This document shows, in pieces, positions 7,528 through 14,648 of a stretch of 15,266 bases of DNA (within the stretch, counting starts at the first letter, position 1; every line of letters starts with the position of its first letter). The notes below the pieces were generated by a model that was not told the origin of the DNA, did not search any database, and saw nothing but the letters and a program-made list of their open reading frames with translations. Both the position numbers and the translations under genes were made by a program. Source of the stretch: JBPBQZ01 sp050955105 (GTDB taxonomy: Bacteria > Pseudomonadota > Gammaproteobacteria > Burkholderiales > Burkholderiaceae); the NCBI GenBank assembly GCA_050955105.1, contig JBPBQZ010000151.1:1-15266 (forward strand). The letters are read 5' to 3'.

Positions 7528-8562
7528 TTATACAAAACCCTGCGGGTTCGCCGATTGCCAGCGCCAGTGGTCTTCGCACATGCGCTCGATGCCGTATTCG
7601 GCGCGCCATCCCAAAATCTTCTCGGCTACGCCCGGATCGGCGTAACAGGCGGCGATGTCGCCGGGACGCCGCTCGACGATCTCGTAGGGAATGGGTCGGC
7701 CGCTGGCTTGTTCGAACGCACGAATCGCGTCGAGCACGCTGTAGCCCTGGCCGGTGCCGAGGTTGACGGTGAAGCTGCTGTCGTGTTTCACGAGGGCATC
7801 GAGCGCGGCCAGGTGCCCGCGCGCCAGGTCGACGACGTGGATGTAGTCGCGCACGCCGGTGCCGTCAGCGGTGGAGTAATCGCCGCCGAATACCTTGAGC
7901 TTGTCGAGCCGACCCACAGCCACCTGCGCGATGTAAGGCATCAGGTTATTGGGAATGCCTTGCGGATCTTCGCCGATCAGTCCGCTGACATGGGCGCCGG
8001 CCGGATTGAAATAACGCAGCGTGGCAATACGCCAGCTTGGATCGGCGATCAGTAGGTCACGCAAAATCTGCTCGGCGATCAATTTGGTCTGGCCGTAAGG
8101 GTTGGTCGCGGAGAGCGGGAAGGTTTCGTCGATCGGCACGCTCAAGGGGTTGCCGTATACGGTGGCCGACGAGCTGAAGACGAATTGACGCGCCTCGCGT
8201 TCTTGCATGATCTCGAGCACGTTCAACAAGCCATCGACGTTATTGCGGAAGTAGGCGAGCGGCTTGCGCACCGATTCGCCCACCGCCTTCAAGGCAGCGA
8301 AATGAATGGCGGCCGAGATGGGATGTTTGTCGAAGACGCGCTGCACGGCATCGCGGTCGCGCACGTCGGCTTCGTAGAATGCCATCGAGCGCCCGGTGAT
8401 CGACTCCACGCGCTTGAGCGCTTCCTGTTTGCTGTTGACGAGGTTGTCGATCACGACGACTTCACGCCCGGCAAGCAGTAGTTCTACGCAGGTATGCGAG
8501 CCGATGAAACCGGCGCCTCCGGTGACGAGGATGGTGCCGTTGGCAGGCGTGGCAGGGGTCAT
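7528..8562 (-). CDS. galE: UDP-glucose 4-epimerase GalE
   Basis: This 344-residue SDR enzyme interconverts UDP-glucose and UDP-galactose (in some relatives UDP-GlcNAc/UDP-GalNAc) in the cytoplasm, using bound NAD. The sequence shows TILVTGGAGFIGSH (10-23), IDNLVNSK, AAIHFAALKAVGES, the FSSSATVYG block (129-137, catalytic Ser132), NPYGQTK with Tyr156 and Lys160, LRYFNPAGAH, and the GalE-typical C-terminal RRPGDIAACYADP...ILGW. Length matches the usual 335-345. ATG 8562 is supported by GAGGAA at 8568-8573. It lies between a GT4 gene and the second WecA-like gene on the same strand. It probably supplies galactose-type donors for the glycosyltransferases here. The 54-base gap upstream of it contains a possible terminator and an AT-rich palindrome, so it may have its own promoter. 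Confidence 0.97.
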   Translation of the reverse strand: MTPATPANGTILVTGGAGFIGSHTCVELLLAGREVVVIDNLVNSKQEALKRVESITGRSMAFYEADVRDRDAVQRVFDKHPISAAIHFAALKAVGESVRKPLAYFRNNVDGLLNVLEIMQEREARQFVFSSSATVYGNPLSVPIDETFPLSATNPYGQTKLIAEQILRDLLIADPSWRIATLRYFNPAGAHVSGLIGEDPQGIPNNLMPYIAQVAVGRLDKLKVFGGDYSTADGTGVRDYIHVVDLARGHLAALDALVKHDSSFTVNLGTGQGYSVLDAIRAFEQASGRPIPYEIVERRPGDIAACYADPGVAEKILGWRAEYGIERMCEDHWRWQSANPQGFV

Positions 8563-8580
8563 GCTGGTTCCTCGGTAAAG

Positions 8581-8596
8581 TTTTTTAGCTAAAAAA
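8581..8596. repeat. Perfect 16-bp palindrome T6-AGCT-A6
   Basis: TTTTTTAGCTAAAAAA is perfectly self-complementary and starts 19 bases upstream of the galE start codon. It lies in otherwise GC-rich DNA and overlaps the T-run of the putative terminator. It could be a bidirectional terminator tail, an AT-rich promoter element for galE, or a protein-binding site; the sequence does not decide. Confidence 0.5.
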
Positions 8597-8616
8597 GGCG
8601 TGAGCCGAGCCTACGC
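8591..8616 (-). terminator. Possible intrinsic terminator after the GT4 gene, upstream of galE
   Basis: Read on the minus strand, GCGTAG immediately follows the GT4 stop codon (8617-8619). It can pair with CT-C-ACGC (one bulged C) across a GCTCGG loop. One base later comes a run of six T (8596-8591). That is the shape of a modest Rho-independent terminator or attenuator inside the operon. The stem is only about six pairs, so read-through into galE is likely. Confidence 0.4.
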
Positions 8617-9813
8617 TCATCGGGCGTCCGCCGCAGAATCCGGGGGCGCGGCATTGGCGTACTGCGTCAGCCGCCCGACTGTCTCGAAATAGCGGGCGAT
8701 CACCAGCGCCTGGTCGAATTCCGCAACGGCTTTGGCGCGCGCCGCTTGTCCGAGTTGCGCGCGCTGCGCCACCGGCATGCGCAGCATCGTAACCATCGCG
8801 TCGGCCAGCGCGCTCGCATCGCGGGCTTCGCACAGCAGGCCGGTCTGGCCGGCGTCGATCACTTCGATGCACCCCGGCACGCGCGTCGCAATTGCCGGCT
8901 TGCTCATCGCGGCGGCTTCCAGCAAGGTGCGCGGCACGCCTTCACGGTAAGAGGGCAGCACGATGCAGTCGGCGGCGGCGATGTGTGGGCGCACGTCGGC
9001 GGCTTCGCCCAGATAGTCGACGATGCCTTCGCCGAGCCAGCCATCCAGATCCGCTTGGTCGATAGCGCTTGGATTCGCCACGCCGACTGGTCCCAGTAAT
9101 TGCCAACGCGCGTGGGGGAACTGCTCGCGCAGGCGGCGCGCGGCGTCGATGTATTCGCCTACGCCTTTATCCCATAAAAGTCGGCCGATCAATAAAAACG
9201 TGAATGGCTGCGGTTGCGGCCGAACCAGCGCATCCGCCACCGTCGGGCGCGGCGAGAAGTAGTCGAGATCGATGCCTTCGCCACGCAGCAGCCGCGCGCG
9301 CGCCGGATGCGCGAGCAGTCGCTCACGCTCGAAGGCTTCGCGATCGTCGGGATTGAGGAACCATACTTCGCGCGGAAAACGAAACGCCAGCCGATAGAGT
9401 CGCTTGGCGACCGTTGCAGCCATGCCGGCATTCAGAAAGACATAGCCGAGCCCGGTGGTAACCGCCACTGACGGAACGCGTGCCAGTGCCGCAGCCAAGG
9501 TACCAAAGATATTTGGCTTGATTGTGTAATGGAAAACGATGTCTGGCCGAATGCGCCGGTAGTGCCGGTATAGCGACCACATTGTCCGCAGGTCGCGCAG
9601 TGGGTTGGTGCCTTTCGATGCCACGGCCAGCGGCTGAAACGCGCATCCCATTTTCGTTAAGGCCTCGACACTGCGGTCCGGGGGCGCCACGACGGTGACG
9701 GTTGCGCCTTGGGCGAGCAGGGCGCGTAACAGGCCGTGCCGGTAATTGAAGATCGACCAGGCGGTGTTCGATACCAGGCATACTGAAACCGATTGGGCCG
9801 CGGCTTTCGTCAT
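8617..9813 (-). CDS. Family 4 (GT-B fold) glycosyltransferase, PglA-like
   Basis: This is a 398-residue retaining GT-B glycosyltransferase. The N-terminal acceptor domain carries LVSNTAWSIFNYRHGLLRAL (13-32), HYTIKPNIFG (95-104) and VTTGLGYVFLN (118-128), features shared with PglA/WbpX-type enzymes that add an N-acetylhexosamine or similar sugar to a lipid-linked first sugar. The C-terminal GT1/GT4 donor domain begins at FLLIGRLLWDKG (206-217) and holds the E-x7-E signature at Glu291 and Glu299 (YREGVPRTLLEA). No transmembrane segment is obvious; it should act peripherally at the inner membrane. ATG 9813 has an AGG six bases upstream and lies 7 bases after the stop of the upstream GT2 gene, so the two are co-transcribed. 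Donor identity is inferred only at family level. Confidence 0.92.
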   Translation of the reverse strand: MTKAAAQSVSVCLVSNTAWSIFNYRHGLLRALLAQGATVTVVAPPDRSVEALTKMGCAFQPLAVASKGTNPLRDLRTMWSLYRHYRRIRPDIVFHYTIKPNIFGTLAAALARVPSVAVTTGLGYVFLNAGMAATVAKRLYRLAFRFPREVWFLNPDDREAFERERLLAHPARARLLRGEGIDLDYFSPRPTVADALVRPQPQPFTFLLIGRLLWDKGVGEYIDAARRLREQFPHARWQLLGPVGVANPSAIDQADLDGWLGEGIVDYLGEAADVRPHIAAADCIVLPSYREGVPRTLLEAAAMSKPAIATRVPGCIEVIDAGQTGLLCEARDASALADAMVTMLRMPVAQRAQLGQAARAKAVAEFDQALVIARYFETVGRLTQYANAAPPDSAADAR

Positions 9814-9820
9814 GCGCGCC

Positions 9821-10714
9821 TCACGCCAGTACTTTGCGTTTGAGCGCGGCTAGCCAGCGGTACGGTACAAGCAGATGCGCAAGATGCTTGGCAAGGCCCG
9901 CCCAGTAATAAGGATTCGCAGGCTCCGGATAGGCGAGCTGCAGCTGGAGCGTCGAGATGATCTGGCGTTGCCGTCGGCTGCCGCTTACGCCGGTTTCGTT
10001 GAGCTCGTACAGCACGCCGATGTCCGGAAGATTCGCGCAATCGTAGTGCTCCATAATTCTGAGAAACAGATCGAGATCTTCTGCGGCGGGATAAGCGCGC
10101 CGATAATTTCCGCTGGCGCGCAGTGCCAGGTCGCGCAGCATCATGGTCGGATGCACAAAGCACGACCGGGCAAAGCGGCGGCGGCGGATTTGCGCCGGAT
10201 CGCTGGGCGGGCGGATGAAGAACAACGGCTCGCCATGACGCGACACCACCTGGGCCGCCATGCCGAGCCCCCCGACCTCGGGGTGATCCAGCATGAAGCG
10301 CCGCTGTGCCGCGAGCCGGCCTGGCGTGGCACGATCGCCGGCATCGATGCGTGCGATAAAGCGTATGCCGCTTGCCAGCAGGCGGTCGACGCCGGCCGCC
10401 AGCGCCGCTTCGATGCCGCCATTTTTTTCAAGACGCAGGACTTCGACGCTGACGCCGTTGTGCAGCGGCGGACATACGAAGGGCGTGGCACTGCCATCGT
10501 CGACCACCAGCGCGAACACCGGCGCGTCTTCGACAAACGAGGCAAGCGTGCGCACTGCATCGTCTTGCGCGTTGAACACTGGCATGAGGACGGCGACGTC
10601 GTGCAGCGCTTCGGCCACCGCTTCGTCTACCGTTTCGCCCACCGTTTCGTCCACCGTCCGGCCTACCGGTTCGTCCAGCTTCCGGGGCAATGTTCCACCG
10701 CCACCGGCGCTCAT
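9821..10714 (-). CDS. Family 2 glycosyltransferase with repeat-bearing N-terminal extension
   Basis: This 297-residue GT2 enzyme shows VAVLMPVFNAQ (40-50), LVVDDGSATPF (69-79), LRLEKNGGIEAAL (93-105), the D-x-D position IDAGDRATPGR (123-133) and AAEDLDLFLRI (210-220), followed by a basic, Trp- and Tyr-rich C-terminus that may bind the membrane surface. Residues 1-38 are a Glu/Val-rich extension with a four-residue periodicity (VGRT VDET VGET VDEA VAEA), absent from a minimal GT2 fold and encoded by a 12-bp repeat array. ATG 10714 overlaps the flippase stop by four bases (ATGA at 10714-10711), a classic translational-coupling junction. The frame stays open far upstream to 11044, but that part lies inside the flippase gene and reads as low-complexity Arg/Gly-rich sequence. 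Predicted role: sugar transfer onto the lipid-linked unit; specificity unknown. Confidence 0.9.
   Translation of the reverse strand: MSAGGGGTLPRKLDEPVGRTVDETVGETVDEAVAEALHDVAVLMPVFNAQDDAVRTLASFVEDAPVFALVVDDGSATPFVCPPLHNGVSVEVLRLEKNGGIEAALAAGVDRLLASGIRFIARIDAGDRATPGRLAAQRRFMLDHPEVGGLGMAAQVVSRHGEPLFFIRPPSDPAQIRRRRFARSCFVHPTMMLRDLALRASGNYRRAYPAAEDLDLFLRIMEHYDCANLPDIGVLYELNETGVSGSRRQRQIISTLQLQLAYPEPANPYYWAGLAKHLAHLLVPYRWLAALKRKVLA
10609..10680. repeat. 12-bp imperfect tandem repeat array inside a glycosyltransferase gene
   Basis: Six consecutive 12-base units start at 10609, 10621, 10633, 10645, 10657 and 10669. They follow a loose TTCG(T/C)C(C/T)ACCG pattern: cttcggccaccg, cttcgtctaccg, tttcgcccaccg, tttcgtccaccg, tccggcctaccg, gttcgtccagct, the last two more diverged. 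On the minus strand they encode the four-residue repeats of the GT2 N-terminal extension. The unit is a multiple of three, so copy-number change would lengthen or shorten the protein without shifting the frame. Confidence 0.7.
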
Positions 10715-12078
10715 CGTGTGCTCATCGTTTCGGCGTCGCCGCGCAGACGTGCCTGGATAAAGAGCAGGTTGACGACGATCGCTGCCGAATAGCCGCAGGC
10801 CAAACCGCCCAGTGCTCCATAAACACCGAAGTGGGGAATCAGCAGAAGATTGGCGACAAACGCGACTGCCAGGGCGCCCAGCCATTTGCCCAGCAGCAGG
10901 TATTTGGCCTGGTATTTCAAGACGACCAGATTGCCGATTGCCTCGATACCGGCGAACACCGACAACCAGACTGCCCAGCGGAAGATTACCGCCGTCGAAA
11001 GATAGCCGGGGCCGAACACGCGCGCGACGATGAAGGGCGCACACAAGTCCAGCACGGCGGCACCGGCCGCCATCACGAGCGCGGTCATCGCCATCAGGCG
11101 CCAGACATTGCGCCGTAGCCGCGCATAGGCGTCGATGCGATAGATGAAAGCGGGGGCCAGCGTTTGAGCGAGCATCAATGAAAGCGTGATCCAGTTTTCA
11201 TTCAACTGCTGGGCTGCGGCGTAGCGGCCCAATTCGGCGAAGCCGACGCGCGGCTGCAGCATCAGCCGGTCGAGTTTCAAAAATAGGTACATGCAGATGA
11301 GGCCGAGCCAGAATACCGCGCCCGCGCTGGCAAAGCGCCGCAGCAGCGCGCGATCGACGTGCCAGGCAAAGCCGGCCGCCTGCTGGGCCACGCGGGCCTG
11401 TGAGAAATAGTAGGCCATCAGCGCCGCGGCCACGGCCGCCGCTTCCAGCGCCCACAGCCAGGCGAAGCCAGCCGGTGACATCGCGTAGCGCGCCAGCGTG
11501 AAGACCAGCGCGGCCTTTACCACCGCGCTGCCCATGCTGGCCAGCAGCGCGGGCTTCGAGTAGGTGCGGCTTTGCAGCCAGGCGCTGACTACACCAAAGG
11601 GTTCGCGAAAGACCATGGTGGCGGCCAGGCCTGCCAGCATCGCCGCCACCATGCGGTCGATCGGTGCCAGGCTCAGGACAATCCAGGTGCACAGCAGCGC
11701 GGCCAGAGACACCGAGAAGCGTAGCGCGAAGGCGCTGCCCAGTATCGTGCCGAGCGGCGCTGAGTCATCGTAGGAGTGGGCGGCTCGATGGGCGGCGGCC
11801 GCATCGCGCGAGCGCACCAGGGTCGGCACCAGAATTTCGGCACCGCATACCCAGGTAATCGGTGCCAGCACCAGCAGCAGCGTATTGGCGTACTGCCATT
11901 TGCCGAAGATTTCCGGGCCGAAATAACGTGCGAGCACGCCGCTGGTGACGAGGGCGACGATAATCTGCGTGAGCCTCTCCAGGCCTAGCCAGAACAGATT
12001 GGCGATCGCCTTGACGACGTCGCCACTGAAAATGCCGCTCGGAGAGGCGGCGCGCCGCGCATCGAATTTGCTTCGCAT
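10711..12078 (-). CDS. Wzx-like O-unit flippase (polysaccharide biosynthesis/MOP exporter family)
   Basis: This is a very hydrophobic 455-residue protein with about twelve membrane segments. The N-terminal LFWLGLERLTQIIVALVTSGVLARYFGPEIFGKWQYA block is typical of oligosaccharide flippases of the MOP superfamily (RfbX/Wzx, PF01943/PF13440 type). Internal features are WLQSRTYSKPAL, FLKLDRLMLQP and LPQ-like loop residues, and the C-terminal GVYGALGGLACGYSAAIVVNLLF. The role is translocation of undecaprenyl-pyrophosphate-linked repeat units across the inner membrane. ATG 12078 is chosen; an in-frame TTG at 12099 would add seven residues, and neither has a strong ribosome binding site. It is the first gene of the minus-strand block and overlaps the following GT2 gene by four bases. 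Sequence in this family is poorly conserved, so the call rests on topology and context. No Wzy polymerase is visible in the window. Confidence 0.88.
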   Translation of the reverse strand: MRSKFDARRAASPSGIFSGDVVKAIANLFWLGLERLTQIIVALVTSGVLARYFGPEIFGKWQYANTLLLVLAPITWVCGAEILVPTLVRSRDAAAAHRAAHSYDDSAPLGTILGSAFALRFSVSLAALLCTWIVLSLAPIDRMVAAMLAGLAATMVFREPFGVVSAWLQSRTYSKPALLASMGSAVVKAALVFTLARYAMSPAGFAWLWALEAAAVAAALMAYYFSQARVAQQAAGFAWHVDRALLRRFASAGAVFWLGLICMYLFLKLDRLMLQPRVGFAELGRYAAAQQLNENWITLSLMLAQTLAPAFIYRIDAYARLRRNVWRLMAMTALVMAAGAAVLDLCAPFIVARVFGPGYLSTAVIFRWAVWLSVFAGIEAIGNLVVLKYQAKYLLLGKWLGALAVAFVANLLLIPHFGVYGALGGLACGYSAAIVVNLLFIQARLRGDAETMSTR

Positions 12079-12126
12079 TAGAATACCGAAAGGCCGCAAC
12101 GCGAGGTGCGCTTAGCCGCAGCGCCC

Positions 12127-12140
12127 TTGATCGAGGTCAA
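12127..12140. promoter_or_regulatory. FNR/Anr-like inverted repeat in the divergent promoter region
   Basis: TTGAT-cgag-GTCAA matches the FNR/Anr consensus TTGAT-N4-ATCAA at nine of ten defined positions. It lies between the divergent flippase (start 12078) and mutase (start 12249) genes. No convincing promoter is aligned to it, so its target and direction are unknown. One such match can arise by chance in a genome. Confidence 0.3.
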
Positions 12141-12174
12141 GAGATTTGACATCTGCCGTTTTTCGAAGCGTGCC

Positions 12175-12180
12175 ATTATA
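12175..12180 (-). promoter_or_regulatory. Possible -10 element for the flippase operon
   Basis: The minus strand reads a perfect TATAAT here, about 97 bases upstream of the flippase ATG and in otherwise GC-rich DNA. The hexamer 17 bases further upstream (ACCGGG) is a poor -35, so activator help or another promoter would be needed. Transcription from here would pass through the FNR-like box. This is pattern evidence only. Confidence 0.3.
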
Positions 12181-12248
12181 AGGTTCCGCGACGGCATCCC
12201 GGTGCTCAGGCAGTTCCGTTTATTCCATTCTTAAAGGTTTTCAGACCC

Positions 12249-13643
12249 ATGGTTTCCAAGACGATTTTTAAGGCGTACGACATTCGCGGCGTAATTGGCC
12301 AGACTCTGGATGCCGAAGTCGCGCGGATGATCGGCCGAGCCTTCGGCAGCGAAGTGCGGGCTAAGGGCGGTGATGCCGTGGCAATCGGCCGCGACGGGCG
12401 CCTGTCGGGGCCAGAGCTGGCGGCGGCGCTGGCCGAGGGCCTGCGCGCCAGCGGAGTCGACGTCGTCGACTTGGGGATGGTCGCGACGCCGATGGGTTAT
12501 TTTGCGACGAACGTGCCGTTGCCCTTGAGCGGCGGCACCCGCAGCGTCGATTCGTGCATCGTCGTCACGGGCAGCCACAATCCGCCCGACTACAACGGTT
12601 TCAAGATGGTGTTGCGTGGCCAGGCGATTTATGGCGACGCGATCCAGGCGCTTTACCAGCGCATTGAAGCCAGCGATTTCAGCAGCGGCAACGGCAGCTA
12701 TGTCGAATTCGACATCAAGCGCATGTATCTCGATCGCATTCTGTCGGACATCAAGCCGGTGCGTCCCCTCAAGCTGGTGATCGACTGTGGCAATGGTGTG
12801 GGCGGTGCGTTTGCGCCCGAGCTGTTCCGTGCGCTCGGTTGCGAAGTGATCGAGCTGTTCTGCGAAGTCGACGGCACCTTCCCGAATCACCATCCCGATC
12901 CGGCGCATCCCGAAAACCTGCAAGATGTGATTCGCACGCTGCAAACCACTGACGCCGAGATCGGTTTCGCTTTCGACGGCGATGCCGACCGCCTGGGCGT
13001 GGTCACCAAGGATGGTCAGATTATTTATCCGGATCGCCAACTGATGCTGTTCGCGCAAGACGTACTCACGCGTAATCCAGGCGGCCAGATCATCTATGAC
13101 GTGAAGTGCACGCGCAATCTGGCGCCCTGGGTGCGTCAGCATGGCGGCGAGCCGTTGATGTGGAAGACCGGCCATTCCTTGGTGAAGGCCAAGCTGAAGG
13201 AAACCGGCGCCCCGCTGGCCGGCGAGATGAGCGGCCACGTATTCTTCAAGGATCGCTGGTATGGCTTCGACGACGGCATCTATACCGGTGCGCGCATGCT
13301 CGAACTGCTGAGTCGCGTCGACGATGCCAGCAAGCTGCTCAATGCGCTGCCCAATTCACTGTGCACGCCCGAGTTGCAACTGCCGCTGGCGGAAGGCGAG
13401 AACTTCTCGTTGATCGCGGCCTTGCAGAAAAACGCGCAATTCACCGGCGCCAATGACGTTATAACCATCGACGGCTTGCGCGTCGAATATCCGGACGGCT
13501 TCGGGCTGGCGCGTTCGTCGAATACGACGCCGGTGGTGGTCATGCGCTTCGAAGCCGATAACGAGCAGGCGCTAAAGCGTATCGAAGAGGATTTCCGGCG
13601 CGCGATTCTGGCGGAGAAGCCGGATGCGAAGCTGCCTTATTGA
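12249..13643 (+). CDS. manB: Phosphomannomutase/phosphoglucomutase (AlgC/ManB type)
   Basis: This 464-residue alpha-D-phosphohexomutase interconverts the 6- and 1-phosphates of mannose and/or glucose in the cytoplasm, feeding GDP-mannose or UDP-glucose synthesis for LPS and exopolysaccharide. All four active-site loops are intact: VVTGSHNPPDYNGFK (105-119) with phosphoserine Ser109, AFDGDADR (241-248) with Mg-binding Asp243/245/247, the sugar-specificity loop GEMSGH (325-330), and the phosphate-binding RSSNTTP (422-428). Length equals Pseudomonas AlgC (about 463). AAAGG at 12233-12237 is the likely ribosome binding site before ATG 12249. It is divergent from the flippase operon across 170 bp and convergent with the hydrolase gene. 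Dual Man/Glc use is characteristic of the family and inferred here. It is probably a housekeeping enzyme rather than one dedicated to the O-antigen. Confidence 0.95.
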   Translation: MVSKTIFKAYDIRGVIGQTLDAEVARMIGRAFGSEVRAKGGDAVAIGRDGRLSGPELAAALAEGLRASGVDVVDLGMVATPMGYFATNVPLPLSGGTRSVDSCIVVTGSHNPPDYNGFKMVLRGQAIYGDAIQALYQRIEASDFSSGNGSYVEFDIKRMYLDRILSDIKPVRPLKLVIDCGNGVGGAFAPELFRALGCEVIELFCEVDGTFPNHHPDPAHPENLQDVIRTLQTTDAEIGFAFDGDADRLGVVTKDGQIIYPDRQLMLFAQDVLTRNPGGQIIYDVKCTRNLAPWVRQHGGEPLMWKTGHSLVKAKLKETGAPLAGEMSGHVFFKDRWYGFDDGIYTGARMLELLSRVDDASKLLNALPNSLCTPELQLPLAEGENFSLIAALQKNAQFTGANDVITIDGLRVEYPDGFGLARSSNTTPVVVMRFEADNEQALKRIEEDFRRAILAEKPDAKLPY

Positions 13644-13680
13644 GACTATTGAGACGAGGCTTGCGCGATAAATTATGGCT

Positions 13681-13716
13681 CGATATCAGCGGCGCAATAC
13701 CGGCGCCGCGATATCG
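13681..13716. terminator. Strong hairpin between convergent manB and hydrolase genes
   Basis: CGATATC-(A)-GCGGCGC (13681-13695) pairs with GCGCCGC-GATATCG (13703-13716) across the loop AATACCG. This gives 14 base pairs with a single bulged A. It stands in the 85-bp gap between two convergent gene ends, the expected place for a shared bidirectional terminator, but no T-run follows on either strand. The left arm also recurs as a near-identical direct repeat at 13710-13723, allowing alternative pairing. Confidence 0.5.
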
Positions 13717-13728
13717 GCGGCGCTGACT

Positions 13729-14622
13729 TCAGCGCTGGGAAAGCAGCGGCGCGAGAAACGCCGCGATCGCATCGTTCAACGCGGCAGGCGCGTCGCGATG
13801 CGGTGAATGACCGCATGCTTGCAGCTTCACCACTACAGCCTGCGGCACGTGGGCGGCGATGCTGTCCATTTGTGCCATGGTGCCGTACTCATCTTGAAAA
13901 CCTTGCAACGCCAGCAATGGGCAGCTGATCGACGCCAGGCTCTGCTCGATATTCCAGCTGCGAAACGCCGGATCGAGCCAGATGTCGTTCCAGCCGCGGA
14001 AGGCCGAGTCGACGTCGTCGTGGTAGCGCGCCAGCTTGTCGCGCAGCGACGTCGTCTCGTAGGCGATGCGTGCCTGCGCGATGCTCTCCACAGAAATATC
14101 CTCGACGAACACATGCGGCGCGAGCACGATGGCACCGGCCAGTGCGTCGGGGAAGGTCGCCGCGTATAGCAGCGCGATGGAACCACCGTCGCTATGGCCG
14201 ACCAGCCAGAGCCGCTGGCGTGCCGTGCCGCTCAGGCCGATGGCGTCCAGAAAGGCCGGCAGCACGCTGGTGGCTTGTACGTGCATGAAATCGACGCCCC
14301 ATTTCTGCGCGGCGGGGCGCGGCGTCGAACGGCCATAGCCGGGCCGCGAATACAGGAGCCCGCGCACACCGAGCCGCCGGCACAACGCGTCGGGCCAGTC
14401 TTTCCACATTGCAACGGAGCCGAGCCCTTCATGCAAGAACAGCAGCAGCGGCCCGTCATGGTTGCCGACCCCGACGAAGCAGTATTCGATACGCAGCACG
14501 CTGTCGTCTGCGCCTACCGTCGCGTCTACGCTGCTATCGATACGCGCCGGCAGCTCGATGAAGCCGGCAGTGGGCCGGCTGGCCGCGCTTAGCGTGCTGA
14601 CGTAGGAAGCTTCGTTCGACAT
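13729..14622 (-). CDS. Alpha/beta hydrolase of a benzoyl-CoA (box-type) degradation operon
   Basis: This is a 297-residue alpha/beta-hydrolase-fold enzyme. It shows FLHEGLGS (62-69, HG-type oxyanion region), the nucleophile elbow VGHSDGGS (141-148) with Ser144, the acid candidates Asp244/Glu245 in LQGFQDEYGT, and the catalytic His272 in ACGHSPHRDAP. About 30 residues precede the fold. There is no signal peptide, so it is cytoplasmic. It lies 26 bases after the stop of the acyl-CoA ligase, is very probably co-transcribed with it, and by context may hydrolyse a lactone, ester or CoA thioester intermediate of aromatic-acid breakdown. Similar hydrolases accompany benzoate-CoA ligase in Burkholderiales box clusters, from memory. 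The substrate cannot be deduced. Confidence 0.85.
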   Translation of the reverse strand: MSNEASYVSTLSAASRPTAGFIELPARIDSSVDATVGADDSVLRIEYCFVGVGNHDGPLLLFLHEGLGSVAMWKDWPDALCRRLGVRGLLYSRPGYGRSTPRPAAQKWGVDFMHVQATSVLPAFLDAIGLSGTARQRLWLVGHSDGGSIALLYAATFPDALAGAIVLAPHVFVEDISVESIAQARIAYETTSLRDKLARYHDDVDSAFRGWNDIWLDPAFRSWNIEQSLASISCPLLALQGFQDEYGTMAQMDSIAAHVPQAVVVKLQACGHSPHRDAPAALNDAIAAFLAPLLSQR

Positions 14623-14648
14623 GATCTGAAGATCTGACTAGGCGATTA

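Noticed and set aside
7479..7535. Upstream ATG at 7535 for the second WecA-like protein
   Set aside because: It would add 19 polar residues before the first membrane helix and overlap the galE end. ATG 7478 has an AGAGG and begins at the helix.
9875..10792. 305-codon plus-strand open frame across the GT2 gene
   Set aside because: It is antisense to a GT2 gene with clear motifs. Composition is His/Arg/Gln rich and it crosses the flippase-GT2 junction with no domain.
10715..11044. 110-codon upstream extension of the GT2 gene
   Set aside because: It lies inside the flippase coding sequence and reads as Arg/Gly-rich low-complexity sequence. The ATGA overlap at 10714 gives a much better start.
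12146..12151. TTGACA as a -35 box for manB
   Set aside because: No acceptable -10 lies 16-18 bases downstream. The nearest AT-rich hexamers are 22-25 bases away.
12231..13238. 335-codon open frame on the minus strand opposite manB
   Set aside because: It is entirely antisense to a phosphohexomutase with all active-site motifs intact. Its translation is rich in His, Gln and Arg with no recognisable domain, which is typical of the complementary frame of GC-biased codons.
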